Origin: an uncultured Chryseolinea sp.
GTDB lineage: Bacteria > Bacteroidota > Bacteroidia > Cytophagales > Cyclobacteriaceae
NCBI GenBank assembly: GCA_946478915.1
Contig: CAMLER010000362.1
Coordinates: 1 to 5,748 of the forward strand
Reading direction: 5' to 3'
Length of the DNA stretch: 5,748 nt
Under the pieces are notes generated by a model. That model was not told the DNA's origin. It did no database searches and saw nothing but the letters and a program-made list of their open reading frames with translations. This document shows, one piece after another, positions 1-5,748 of the stretch. Made by a program: the position numbers and the translations under genes. How positions within the stretch are numbered: the first letter of the stretch is position 1; each line of letters opens with the position of its first letter.

Positions 1-55
1 AACCTGGACTTTCCTGAATCAAAATCAGGCGTGTTGCCAGTTACACCATCGGACA
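1..55 (-). tRNA. tRNA-Gln (anticodon TTG), 3' end cut by window edge
   Basis: Reading the minus strand from position 55 gives a canonical tRNA 5' part. The 7-nt acceptor strand TGTCCGA is followed by TG at positions 8-9. The D arm has stem GTGT/ACAC around an AACTGGCA loop. The anticodon arm has stem CCTGA/TCAGG with the 7-nt loop TTTTGAT. Then come a short variable loop (AAAGT) and the start of the T stem (CCAGG TT). The anticodon is TTG (plus positions 20-22), which reads CAA as glutamine. Only about 55 nt of the gene are inside the window; the rest of the T arm, the 3' acceptor strand and any encoded CCA lie to the left. Stems and loop sizes are seen directly, and the identity follows from the anticodon. 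Other tRNA genes could follow in the same transcript, but this cannot be seen here. Confidence 0.93.
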
Positions 56-92
56 AAAAGTCCCGTATTTATCCCGGGACCCATAATTTGGG
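55..92 (-). other. Structured tRNA leader: two adjacent hairpins plus T5, terminator-like
   Basis: Between the -7 element and the tRNA, the minus strand can form two abutting hairpins that share one base. The first is CCCA-(5 nt)-TGGG at 92-80. The second is GTCCCG-(9 nt)-CGGGAC at 80-60, followed directly by TTTTT at 59-55, whose last T is the first base of the tRNA. The second hairpin with its T run looks like an intrinsic terminator. It could end transcripts arriving from the lipoprotein gene, whose stop codon lies about 60 nt upstream. Because it also lies downstream of the tRNA promoter, it could instead be a processing or folding element of the tRNA precursor. The T run is short, so I do not call it a firm terminator. 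Confidence 0.45.
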
Positions 93-95
93 ATG

Positions 96-126
96 CAAAT
101 GTAGAACTATTTTTCAGAAACTTTAA
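96..126 (-). promoter_or_regulatory. Bacteroidota-type promoter for tRNA-Gln
   Basis: On the minus strand, TACATTTG (plus 96-103) matches the Bacteroidota -7 consensus TAnnTTTG exactly. About 20 nt upstream, at 124-126, the strand reads TTA, a weak match to the TTG of the -33 element. Transcription would start near 88-91, giving a leader of about 35 nt before the mature tRNA. The match to the -7 element is seen; use as a promoter is inferred. Confidence 0.6.
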
Positions 127-141
127 CCCCGCACTGAACTT

Positions 142-717
142 TTAGAGGTCTTTTTCATCTGCAGTTGCTGTGGCTCCATCCATGAATCCTTCCGCCCAGA
201 AGCGGTATTTATCAAGAATTGAGATAACAGCGTTTCGGAGGTGGCGGCTGTTTTGGAAATCAATTGAGCCGTACTGGGTGGTTGCATAACCTTGCCAAAT
301 CGACCGATTTTGTCTACGGTCATAAAACTGGATCAGCAGCGTTCCCTGGTTCAGATTGAATTTCTGAGGATCGTATTCGATATCGTCGGCCTGATTCTTA
401 ACCCAATCTTCAATGTCGGGTTGAATGTAACCGTTGAACTTAAGACTGTCGTTAAACATTTTGAATCCCACGATCAGATGTGGTTTGCTGGAATTTTGCC
501 TGTAGCCCAGAAATTTCATTCGTGCAACGATCGACTTTTCAATAACATCGTTGGTCATCGTAGAGTCTGCAGGGCCGGCCGGCTTCATGATATCGAAGGT
601 TCGATATTTTTTGAAGTTGCCTTTGTAGCTATAGTCATACTCCACGGGCAACTCCTTATAGCCAAGGCAGGATGCGAATAAGATCAGGGTAATTATGGAA
701 GGGTAAATTTTCTTCAT
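142..717 (-). CDS. DUF4136-type lipoprotein
   Basis: The predicted product is 191 aa and of unknown biochemical role. The N-terminus is a lipoprotein signal: MKK, a hydrophobic stretch (residues 4-14), then FASC with the acylated Cys at residue 17. The residues after Cys (LGYKEL) lack the acidic surface-export signal described for some Bacteroidota, so a periplasm-facing lipid anchor is more likely than surface display. The rest resembles DUF4136 proteins: an early strand ending in FKKYRTFDI (about 35-43), a middle region with GYRQNSSKPHLIVGFK (71-86), and a late strand RSIWQGYAT (138-146) followed by a C-terminal helix with ILDKYRF. I assign the family by pattern, without a profile search. 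The frame stays open up to a GTG at 777, but ATG at 717 is chosen because it places the signal peptide at the N-terminus. There is no Shine-Dalgarno sequence. A weak promoter-like pair (TTG at 774-772, 20-nt spacer, TATATTCA at 751-744) lies in the 59-bp gap after purL, so both independent and read-through expression are possible. Confidence 0.85.
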   Translation of the reverse strand: MKKIYPSIITLILFASCLGYKELPVEYDYSYKGNFKKYRTFDIMKPAGPADSTMTNDVIEKSIVARMKFLGYRQNSSKPHLIVGFKMFNDSLKFNGYIQPDIEDWVKNQADDIEYDPQKFNLNQGTLLIQFYDRRQNRSIWQGYATTQYGSIDFQNSRHLRNAVISILDKYRFWAEGFMDGATATADEKDL

Positions 718-776
718 GGCCGGTCGATTAGGTAAACTGAGGATGAATATAGGGTTATTCACCATTCGGTACAACA

Positions 777-3700
777 CTACGGATTAACCTTTTGTTGGAC
801 AATTTCAAAATGTTTTTTAATCCACTCCCTGGCGTTGACGAACGGCTGAATCCACGGTGAAATTTCATCCGTCATTCTTTCCGAGGGATAGTAACCCCAA
901 TTCCAGGGAAAAAGGGATCGCTCCAGGTGTGGCATAATTGCCAAATGCCTTCCGTCCTTTGAACATAGCGCAGCCGCTGCAAAGTCAGAGTCATTTGGAT
1001 TCCCAGGATATTCACCGTAAGAGAATTCGGCGGCCACCTGAAACTTTGACTTATCGCTGGGTAGAATGAATCTACCTTCTCCGTGAGCAACCCATATACC
1101 CAGCCTTGCGCCAGCCATGGTGCCCAGTAAGACTGAATTGCTCTGAGGAATGCTCACGTTTACAAATGTTGATTCAAATTTTTGTGAACCGTTGTGATGC
1201 ATGCGCGGATGTTCTTCCCACTCAGGGTAGACTACCCCTAACTCCATCATTAATTGACATCCATTGCAGACGCCAAGACTTAATGTATCCTTTCGCTTGT
1301 AAAAATTAGCCAGCGATTGTTTTGCCTTCTCGTTGAAAAGAAATGCTCCTGCCCAACCTTTCGCGGCACCCAACACATCTGAATTGGAAAAACCTCCGAC
1401 GAACACAATCAGATTCACATCTGAAAGATCTTCTCTTCCTGAAATAAGGTCAGTCACATGTATATCTTTGACGTCGAAGCCAGCGAGATATAAAACGTAG
1501 GCCATCTCACGATCACCGTTTACACCCTTCTCCCGAATGATTGCAGCCCTTATTCCGGATGGTTCCCTGCGGTTCGGATCAATTTCTATAGCGTCGAATG
1601 TGCCTGCAAAGCTTTCCGGGAATTCATAGTGAAGCGCCTGATTTTTATAGTTATGAAATCGCTTTTCTGCGTGTAGCGCCGGCCGTTGTTTTGCATCAAG
1701 CAGATATGAAGTCCTGAACCAGATATCACGCAATTCATCGATGTCAAAGGAGATCAAAGATTTTCCATGATGGATTGATATTTTTCTCGTCGAGGTTACA
1801 TGTCCAAGAATTTGCGCCTTGACCCCGCGTTGTGAAAGCAAATCCAGTACCTCGGTTTCAGAGGAGGTCTGAAATACGATACCAGGGTTTTCGCTAAAGA
1901 GAATTTTTACCAGGTCGTCACTTTCGGCATCCAGCTCCATCGTAATACCAGTGTCAGGTCGTGCAAAGCACATCTCAAGCAGAGCGGTAATTAATCCGCC
2001 TTCCGAGATATCATGTCCAGCAAGTATAAGATCGGCCTTAATAAGCTCCTGAACGGTATTGAATGCCTTAACAAAGTAACTTTCGTCCTGTATTGTTGGT
2101 ACCGCGTCACCAAGAAGATTAAGAATTTGTGCAAAACTACTTCCGCCGAGTTTCCTCGCGTCGGTTGAAAAATCGATGTACAGTATTTTCGATCCCGGAA
2201 TAGGTTTAATCACGGGTGATATCGTTTTCCGGATGTCTTCAACTTCTCCAACTGCGGATATGATAACTGTGCCTGGTGCGTACACAACATCGCCATCTGG
2301 ATATTTTTGTGTCATGGAAAGCGAATCCTTACCAGTGGGAATATTAATTCCAAGTTTGATAGCGAAATCACTCACTGCTTCAACGGCGCTATAGAGTCTT
2401 GCATCTTCGCCCACATTTTTCGAGGGCCACATCCAGTTTGCGCTCAGCGAAATGCCTTTCAACCCATGCGTTAACGACGACCAAACAATATTAGTCAGCG
2501 ATTCTGCGATAGCAAGTTTGCTTCCCGCTACCGGATCCACTAATGACGCTGCCGGTGCATGACCGATGGCGGTGGCAACGCCTTTATTGCTCAGGAAGTC
2601 GAGGGCCATTACACCCACATTATTTAATGGAAGCTGGATCGGTCCGCAGCTTTGTTGTGTTGCAACCTTGCCGGTAACCGAACGATCTACCTTATTCGTC
2701 AACCAATCTTTACAGGCGACCGCTTCAAGCTGTAATACCCGTTTCACATAATTCTGGATATCATCAGTCGTATATTTTACGCCGCTGTAGGCTACCCCTT
2801 GCGTTGTGTCGACAAGAATGGTCTTTGGGGATGAACCAAATAGCTGATTGACTTGCAGGTCAAAAGGTTTCTTTTGTTGTCCCTTTCTTTCAAATATGAG
2901 CTTGTGGTCTCCCGTTGCTGTCCCAGCCAGGTAAATAGGTGCACGTTCGCGTTTTGCAATTTTTTCAAGCGTCCTTGCTGCTTCTTCCGACATAGCGAGT
3001 CCCATGCGCTCCTGCGATTCATTGCTGATAATTTCCTTGTCAGAAAGGGTAGGGTCACCAATAGGCAGCTGGTCGATGTGAATAACACCGCCTGTTTCTT
3101 CGAGGAGCTCAGAGAGACAGTTCAGATGTCCTCCCGCACCATGATCATGAATGGAGACAATGGGATTATCTTCAGATTCTACCATTGCACGGATGGCATT
3201 CATTGCCCTTTTTTGCATTTCGGGATTTGAACGTTGAATAGCGTTCAATTCGATCGCATTGCCGTATTCACCAGTGGCAACAGATGATACAGCGCCACCA
3301 CCCATTCCAATTCTATAGTTATCGCCGCCAAGCAACACAATTCTGTCACCTGGTTTCAAGTGTTCTTTGTGAGCATGCTTTTCATTGCCGAATCCTATTC
3401 CGCCCGCGAGCATAATTACTTTGTCGAATCCAAATTTCTTATCGCCCTCAAAATGTTCGAACGTTAACACGCTGCCACATATCAGCGGCTGTCCAAATTT
3501 GTTCCCAAAATCCGAGGCGCCGTCAGAAGCTTTGATAAGAATTTCGGCCGGAGTCTGATAAAGCCATTTTCTTTCTTTGAATTTTTTCTCCCAGGTTCTT
3601 TCGCCGTCAAGTCTGGGATATGATGTCATGTAAACGGCAGTCCCCGCTAAAGGAAGCGATCCTTTGCCGCCGGCAAGGCGATCGCGTATCTCTCCACCCG

Positions 3701-4493
3701 AACCGGTAGCCGCGCCGTTGAAGGGTTCCACGGTTGTTGGAAAATTGTGTGTTTCTGCTTTAACCGAGATCACGGTATCGATATCGCGAATTTCAAAATA
3801 GTCAGCGATATCCTGCCGTGATGGCGCAAATTGTTCAATGGTTGGGCCCTTGATAAAGGCGACGTTATCTTTGTATGCTGATACTAAAAAATTCGGATTC
3901 TCCTTTGACGTTTTTTTGATCAGTTGGAATAGGGTTGCTTGTTTCTCTTCCCCGTCAATTATAAAAGTTCCATTAAAAATTTTATGTCGACAGTGTTCAG
4001 AGTTCACCTGCGAGAAACCAAACACCTCGCTATCGGTCAGTTTTCTGCCCAGCTCTTCACTCACGCTTTCCAGGTACGTGATTTCATCTTCGCTTAGTGC
4101 GAGACCATTTGCACCACTATACGCACGGATGTCTTCGATTTCGATAATAGGTTCCGGCACATGAAGGATAGTAAACAATTCCTGGTCAAGAGAAGAGTAA
4201 AGTACTTCCAGCATCCTGTCATATTTTATCGATGCTGAGCTTACGATCTTGAATTCTTCAATTCGGTGAATTCCGACAATTCCCATTGTTTGTGTGATCT
4301 CAACGGCATTGGTACTCCACGGTGTAACCATTTCCTTACGGGGACCGATAAAATTTCCCGTGACTATTTTTTCGCTAAGCGGCTCTGCTCCGGTGAAAAG
4401 CCAGGTAAGCTTTTGTACATCAGAATTTTGCAATGGGTGATCTGAACCAACAGCATAAATCTTGTCGGTTTTCGAGCGAAAAAATTGAATCAT
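777..4493 (-). CDS. purL: Phosphoribosylformylglycinamidine synthase, single-chain
   Basis: PurL converts FGAR, glutamine and ATP to FGAM, glutamate, ADP and phosphate, the fourth step of de novo purine synthesis, in the cytoplasm. The product is 1238 aa, close to the roughly 1300 aa of the large one-chain form, so no separate purS or purQ is needed. Order of regions: N-terminal PurS-like domain (about 1-130) and linker; first synthase half, with VNSEHCRH at 163-170, AETHNFP at 246-252 plus the Gly-rich stretch after it, IHDHGAGG at 448-455 and SNESQERMGL at 490-499; second half, with IPTGKDSLSM at 718-727 and GHDISEGGL at 826-834; and a class I glutaminase domain from about 979. The glutaminase nucleophile is Cys1076 in GVCNGCQLM, with His1189 and Glu1191 in MPHLERSLF completing the triad. 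All key motifs are intact with no frameshift. The frame is open to 4607, but ATG 4493 (MIQFFRSKT) is chosen: the upstream 38 codons look non-coding and contain promoter-like elements. The stop is TAG at 779-777. Confidence 0.97.
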   Translation of the reverse strand: MIQFFRSKTDKIYAVGSDHPLQNSDVQKLTWLFTGAEPLSEKIVTGNFIGPRKEMVTPWSTNAVEITQTMGIVGIHRIEEFKIVSSASIKYDRMLEVLYSSLDQELFTILHVPEPIIEIEDIRAYSGANGLALSEDEITYLESVSEELGRKLTDSEVFGFSQVNSEHCRHKIFNGTFIIDGEEKQATLFQLIKKTSKENPNFLVSAYKDNVAFIKGPTIEQFAPSRQDIADYFEIRDIDTVISVKAETHNFPTTVEPFNGAATGSGGEIRDRLAGGKGSLPLAGTAVYMTSYPRLDGERTWEKKFKERKWLYQTPAEILIKASDGASDFGNKFGQPLICGSVLTFEHFEGDKKFGFDKVIMLAGGIGFGNEKHAHKEHLKPGDRIVLLGGDNYRIGMGGGAVSSVATGEYGNAIELNAIQRSNPEMQKRAMNAIRAMVESEDNPIVSIHDHGAGGHLNCLSELLEETGGVIHIDQLPIGDPTLSDKEIISNESQERMGLAMSEEAARTLEKIAKRERAPIYLAGTATGDHKLIFERKGQQKKPFDLQVNQLFGSSPKTILVDTTQGVAYSGVKYTTDDIQNYVKRVLQLEAVACKDWLTNKVDRSVTGKVATQQSCGPIQLPLNNVGVMALDFLSNKGVATAIGHAPAASLVDPVAGSKLAIAESLTNIVWSSLTHGLKGISLSANWMWPSKNVGEDARLYSAVEAVSDFAIKLGINIPTGKDSLSMTQKYPDGDVVYAPGTVIISAVGEVEDIRKTISPVIKPIPGSKILYIDFSTDARKLGGSSFAQILNLLGDAVPTIQDESYFVKAFNTVQELIKADLILAGHDISEGGLITALLEMCFARPDTGITMELDAESDDLVKILFSENPGIVFQTSSETEVLDLLSQRGVKAQILGHVTSTRKISIHHGKSLISFDIDELRDIWFRTSYLLDAKQRPALHAEKRFHNYKNQALHYEFPESFAGTFDAIEIDPNRREPSGIRAAIIREKGVNGDREMAYVLYLAGFDVKDIHVTDLISGREDLSDVNLIVFVGGFSNSDVLGAAKGWAGAFLFNEKAKQSLANFYKRKDTLSLGVCNGCQLMMELGVVYPEWEEHPRMHHNGSQKFESTFVNVSIPQSNSVLLGTMAGARLGIWVAHGEGRFILPSDKSKFQVAAEFSYGEYPGNPNDSDFAAAALCSKDGRHLAIMPHLERSLFPWNWGYYPSERMTDEISPWIQPFVNAREWIKKHFEIVQQKVNP

Positions 4494-4514
4494 GTGATGA
4501 AGTAAATTGAGGTG

Positions 4515-4586
4515 CAAAAATACGAGCATTTCACAAGGATTCGGAGAGAAAGTTGCAAATAATAAGAGGCACGAATACGTTTGCAA
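4515..4586 (-). promoter_or_regulatory. Candidate promoter region of purL
   Basis: The 110-bp gap upstream of purL holds two -7-like elements on the minus strand. The proximal one, TATTTTTG (plus 4515-4522), matches TAnnTTTG exactly but has no TTG at the usual -33 distance; it would give a leader of about 15-20 nt. The distal one, TATTATTTG (4556-4564), has one extra base in the spacer of the motif, but a TTG lies 19 nt upstream (4584-4586); it would give a leader of about 55 nt. Either could drive purL independently of the hydrolase gene. No purine riboswitch-like fold or clear operator is evident in the gap. Confidence 0.45.
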
Positions 4587-4593
4587 CCAGCAG

Positions 4594-4676
4594 CCTACTT
4601 CAGTCAAAGCCTTTTTCGAAAGTAGGGTCCGCTTGCAGCTATTAGTCCGGTATGCCCTACTTCAGGTGTTTCGAAA
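4594..4676. repeat. Imperfect two-block direct repeat at 3' end of hydrolase gene
   Basis: CCTACTTCAG occurs at 4594-4603 and again at 4656-4665. Each copy is followed in the same order by TTTCGAAA (4614-4621 and 4669-4676), with a spacer of 10 bases in one copy and 3 in the other. In addition, AAGTAGGG (4620-4627) is the exact reverse complement of CCCTACTT (4655-4662), an 8-bp inverted pair with a 27-nt gap. The copies cover the last codons and the stop of the hydrolase gene. This may be a decayed small tandem duplication or chance; there is no T tract to suggest a terminator. Confidence 0.5.
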
Positions 4677-5407
4677 ACATATTGATCGACTTTTCGAAGC
4701 AGCAGCTCCATGCTTTTGGGCTTTATAACCTGATCGAACTGACCTACCACAACGGTAAGTGAAATTTTGTGATGATTGATGAGGCTGGCGATCCTTCGAA
4801 TATCAAATTTAAGATGTCGAAAAACCACCCAGGAATAATAAACGCGAGCTCTTTTTTCTCTTGAGTTCATTTGGAATTCCGCGAATTTCAATACGCCCTT
4901 TTTCACCACGCCACACCGAAATAATAATTTGGCAATAGCTTCAAATCGCTCGGGATGATCGATCATGCTTTTAAAAATTCTTCGAAACACCAACGGATAG
5001 GTGGCCAGGTTATACCATGGACTTGTTTTTATACCATCGGGAGCAAGCAAGACCAGGGATTTTGTTTTTTCGGGAAAGGCTTCAAGCGTTGCAAGAGCGA
5101 ACTTGCCACCCAGGCTGTATCCGGCAAGGCTGAAATGTTGAATTCTATTCTCCTGGAAGAACACCTCTAATGTTTCTTTCCAATGTATTTTTTCCAACGG
5201 ATCTTCACCATGTCCCCATTGGCTTTCGCCATGAAAGTACAAGTCGAATACATACGCTGTATATTGCGACGAAATCGCTTGCGACAATGGATAAAAGCTG
5301 TTGTTGTCCTGTCCGAATCCATGGAACATCAATAGGCTTTCTGGTCCATTACCAAGTGTTGTAAAATGCAGCTTGGAATTCTTGAAATGCAGAAATCTCG
5401 AAGGCAT
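4604..5407 (-). CDS. Alpha/beta hydrolase fold protein, substrate unknown
   Basis: The product is 267 aa, a usual size for a single-domain alpha/beta hydrolase, and has no signal peptide, so it is probably cytoplasmic. The fold signature is complete. An HGFGQDN oxyanion-hole loop follows strand LLMF (HG at 29-30). The nucleophile elbow is GYSLGG with Ser98. The acid is Asp225 in VVVGQFDQVIKP, and the base is His252 in EVGHTGL. Residues about 130-215 are helical and basic and probably form the cap over the active site, which sets specificity; nothing there tells me the substrate. ATG 5407 is the only good start, since an in-frame stop lies at 5459-5461. A TATATTTT stretch (5429-5422) just upstream resembles a -7 element without a clear -33 partner. 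Esterase, thioesterase or C-C hydrolase activity are all possible. The gene lies 110 bp upstream of purL, with no evident functional link. A short repeat spans its stop codon. Confidence 0.88.
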   Translation of the reverse strand: MPSRFLHFKNSKLHFTTLGNGPESLLMFHGFGQDNNSFYPLSQAISSQYTAYVFDLYFHGESQWGHGEDPLEKIHWKETLEVFFQENRIQHFSLAGYSLGGKFALATLEAFPEKTKSLVLLAPDGIKTSPWYNLATYPLVFRRIFKSMIDHPERFEAIAKLLFRCGVVKKGVLKFAEFQMNSREKRARVYYSWVVFRHLKFDIRRIASLINHHKISLTVVVGQFDQVIKPKSMELLLRKVDQYVFETPEVGHTGLIAASGPYFRKRL

Positions 5408-5441
5408 GGGTAATAATCGGAAAAATATACTGGATACGACC

Positions 5442-5460
5442 TTCGGCAGCCGAACTTTTT
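5442..5460. promoter_or_regulatory. Perfect dyad TTCGGC-A-GCCGAA followed by CTTTTT
   Basis: A 13-bp perfect dyad (6-bp arms, one central base; 5442-5454) lies in the gap between the leftward hydrolase gene and the rightward ORF, 35 bp before the hydrolase start. As RNA on the plus strand it gives a 5-bp stem with a CAG loop followed by C and five T residues, which looks like a weak terminator, but no plus-strand gene precedes it. As DNA it could be a regulator site for the hydrolase promoter. The symmetry is seen; both roles are guesses. Confidence 0.35.
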
Positions 5461-5561
5461 ATGGTATGATTGATATTATATACAATCGCTTTGTTATCCT
5501 TATTTTGGCGAGCTTGCAGAATGAAATTAAGAAAATTTTGTGTCACGTTAATGTATAGGTC

Positions 5562-5748
5562 TTGACTGGTACCCTGAATCTGTTGGCGGAAATTGATCCG
5601 CAGGTATTGTCGTCGATGTTTGAGTTATCATCGGAGATCACCTGGGTAGTGCATGGCAACGAGTACCTCTGTTTTGGGTCGGATGAACAAAAATCAAAAT
5701 TTGATATTCCAGCTACGCTCAACACCGATTTCTGGGCGTCGAATATTC
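5562..5748 (+). CDS. Unknown protein, N-terminal part, runs off right edge
   Basis: A frame on the plus strand is open from the codon after TAG 5556-5558 to the end of the window. I do not recognise the family. The readable part has a protein-like alternation of hydrophobic and polar residues, for example ELSSEITWVVHGNEYLCFG and then IPATLNTDFWASNI, which suggests beta strands. The minus-strand frame over the same bases is Ser/Asn-rich and much less convincing. The start is uncertain. TTG at 5562 gives the longest product in this frame, ATG at 5616 (MFELSSEITW) is the first standard start, and the 18 codons between them also look coding. There is no Shine-Dalgarno sequence and no exact TAnnTTTG element upstream. 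If real, the gene is transcribed divergently from the hydrolase. Confidence 0.5.
   Translation, partial: MTGTLNLLAEIDPQVLSSMFELSSEITWVVHGNEYLCFGSDEQKSKFDIPATLNTDFWASNI

Noticed and set aside
292..681. Plus-strand ORF of 129 codons inside the lipoprotein gene
   Set aside because: It is the antisense shadow of a gene with a clear signal peptide and family-like features; its product shows no recognisable features.
718..777. Longer lipoprotein product starting at GTG 777
   Set aside because: It would bury the MKK signal peptide and lipobox 20 residues inside the protein; ATG 717 gives a normal lipoprotein start.
2853..3230. Plus-strand ORF of 125 codons inside purL
   Set aside because: It is Cys/Phe-rich, matches nothing I know, and lies fully antisense to conserved PurL coding sequence.
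4494..4607. N-terminal extension of PurL by 38 residues, possibly overlapping the end of the hydrolase gene
   Set aside because: The extra residues do not resemble a PurL N-terminus, the region holds promoter-like elements, and MIQFFRSKT at 4493 begins where the family's first strand is expected.
4604..4662. Intrinsic terminator after the hydrolase gene
   Set aside because: The 8-bp inverted pair lies inside the coding sequence with a 27-nt loop and is not followed by a T tract on the transcribed strand.
5349..5546. Minus-strand ORF of 65 codons overlapping the hydrolase start
   Set aside because: It is out of frame with the hydrolase, covers its N-terminus and the intergenic dyad, and has no family features.
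5543..5725. Minus-strand ORF of 60 codons at the right edge
   Set aside because: It is Ser/Asn/Thr-rich low-quality sequence; the plus-strand frame over the same bases looks more protein-like.

Overview
The window looks like a chromosomal stretch from a member of the Bacteroidota, probably a Cytophagales-like lineage. Three things support this: promoters of the TAnnTTTG type, start codons without recognisable Shine-Dalgarno sequences, and a DUF4136-type lipoprotein. The genus-level placement is inference from sequence flavour and not from any search. Base composition is moderate, and I see no mobile element, phage gene, CRISPR array or obvious compositional island.

Layout, left to right. Positions 1-55 hold the 5' part of a tRNA-Gln(TTG) gene on the minus strand, cut by the window edge. 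It has a TAnnTTTG promoter and a strongly structured leader. Positions 142-717 (minus) encode a small lipoprotein of the DUF4136 type. Positions 777-4493 (minus) encode full-length, single-chain PurL (FGAM synthase), which fills most of the window. Positions 4604-5407 (minus) encode an alpha/beta hydrolase with an intact catalytic triad. About 150 bp of divergent intergenic DNA follows, carrying a 13-bp perfect dyad. An open reading frame of unknown function on the plus strand then runs off the right edge.

The hydrolase, purL and the lipoprotein gene all read leftward with gaps of 110 and 59 bp, so they could form a loose transcription unit. However, candidate promoter elements lie in both gaps, and the three products have no obvious shared pathway. 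Only purL has a confident biochemical role: step 4 of de novo purine synthesis.

I found no sign of a novel system. The window is mostly ordinary housekeeping DNA. The points worth a second look are small: the structured tRNA leader that resembles a terminator, a two-block direct repeat at the 3' end of the hydrolase gene, the isolated dyad followed by a T tract, and the ambiguous 5' end of the right-edge ORF.
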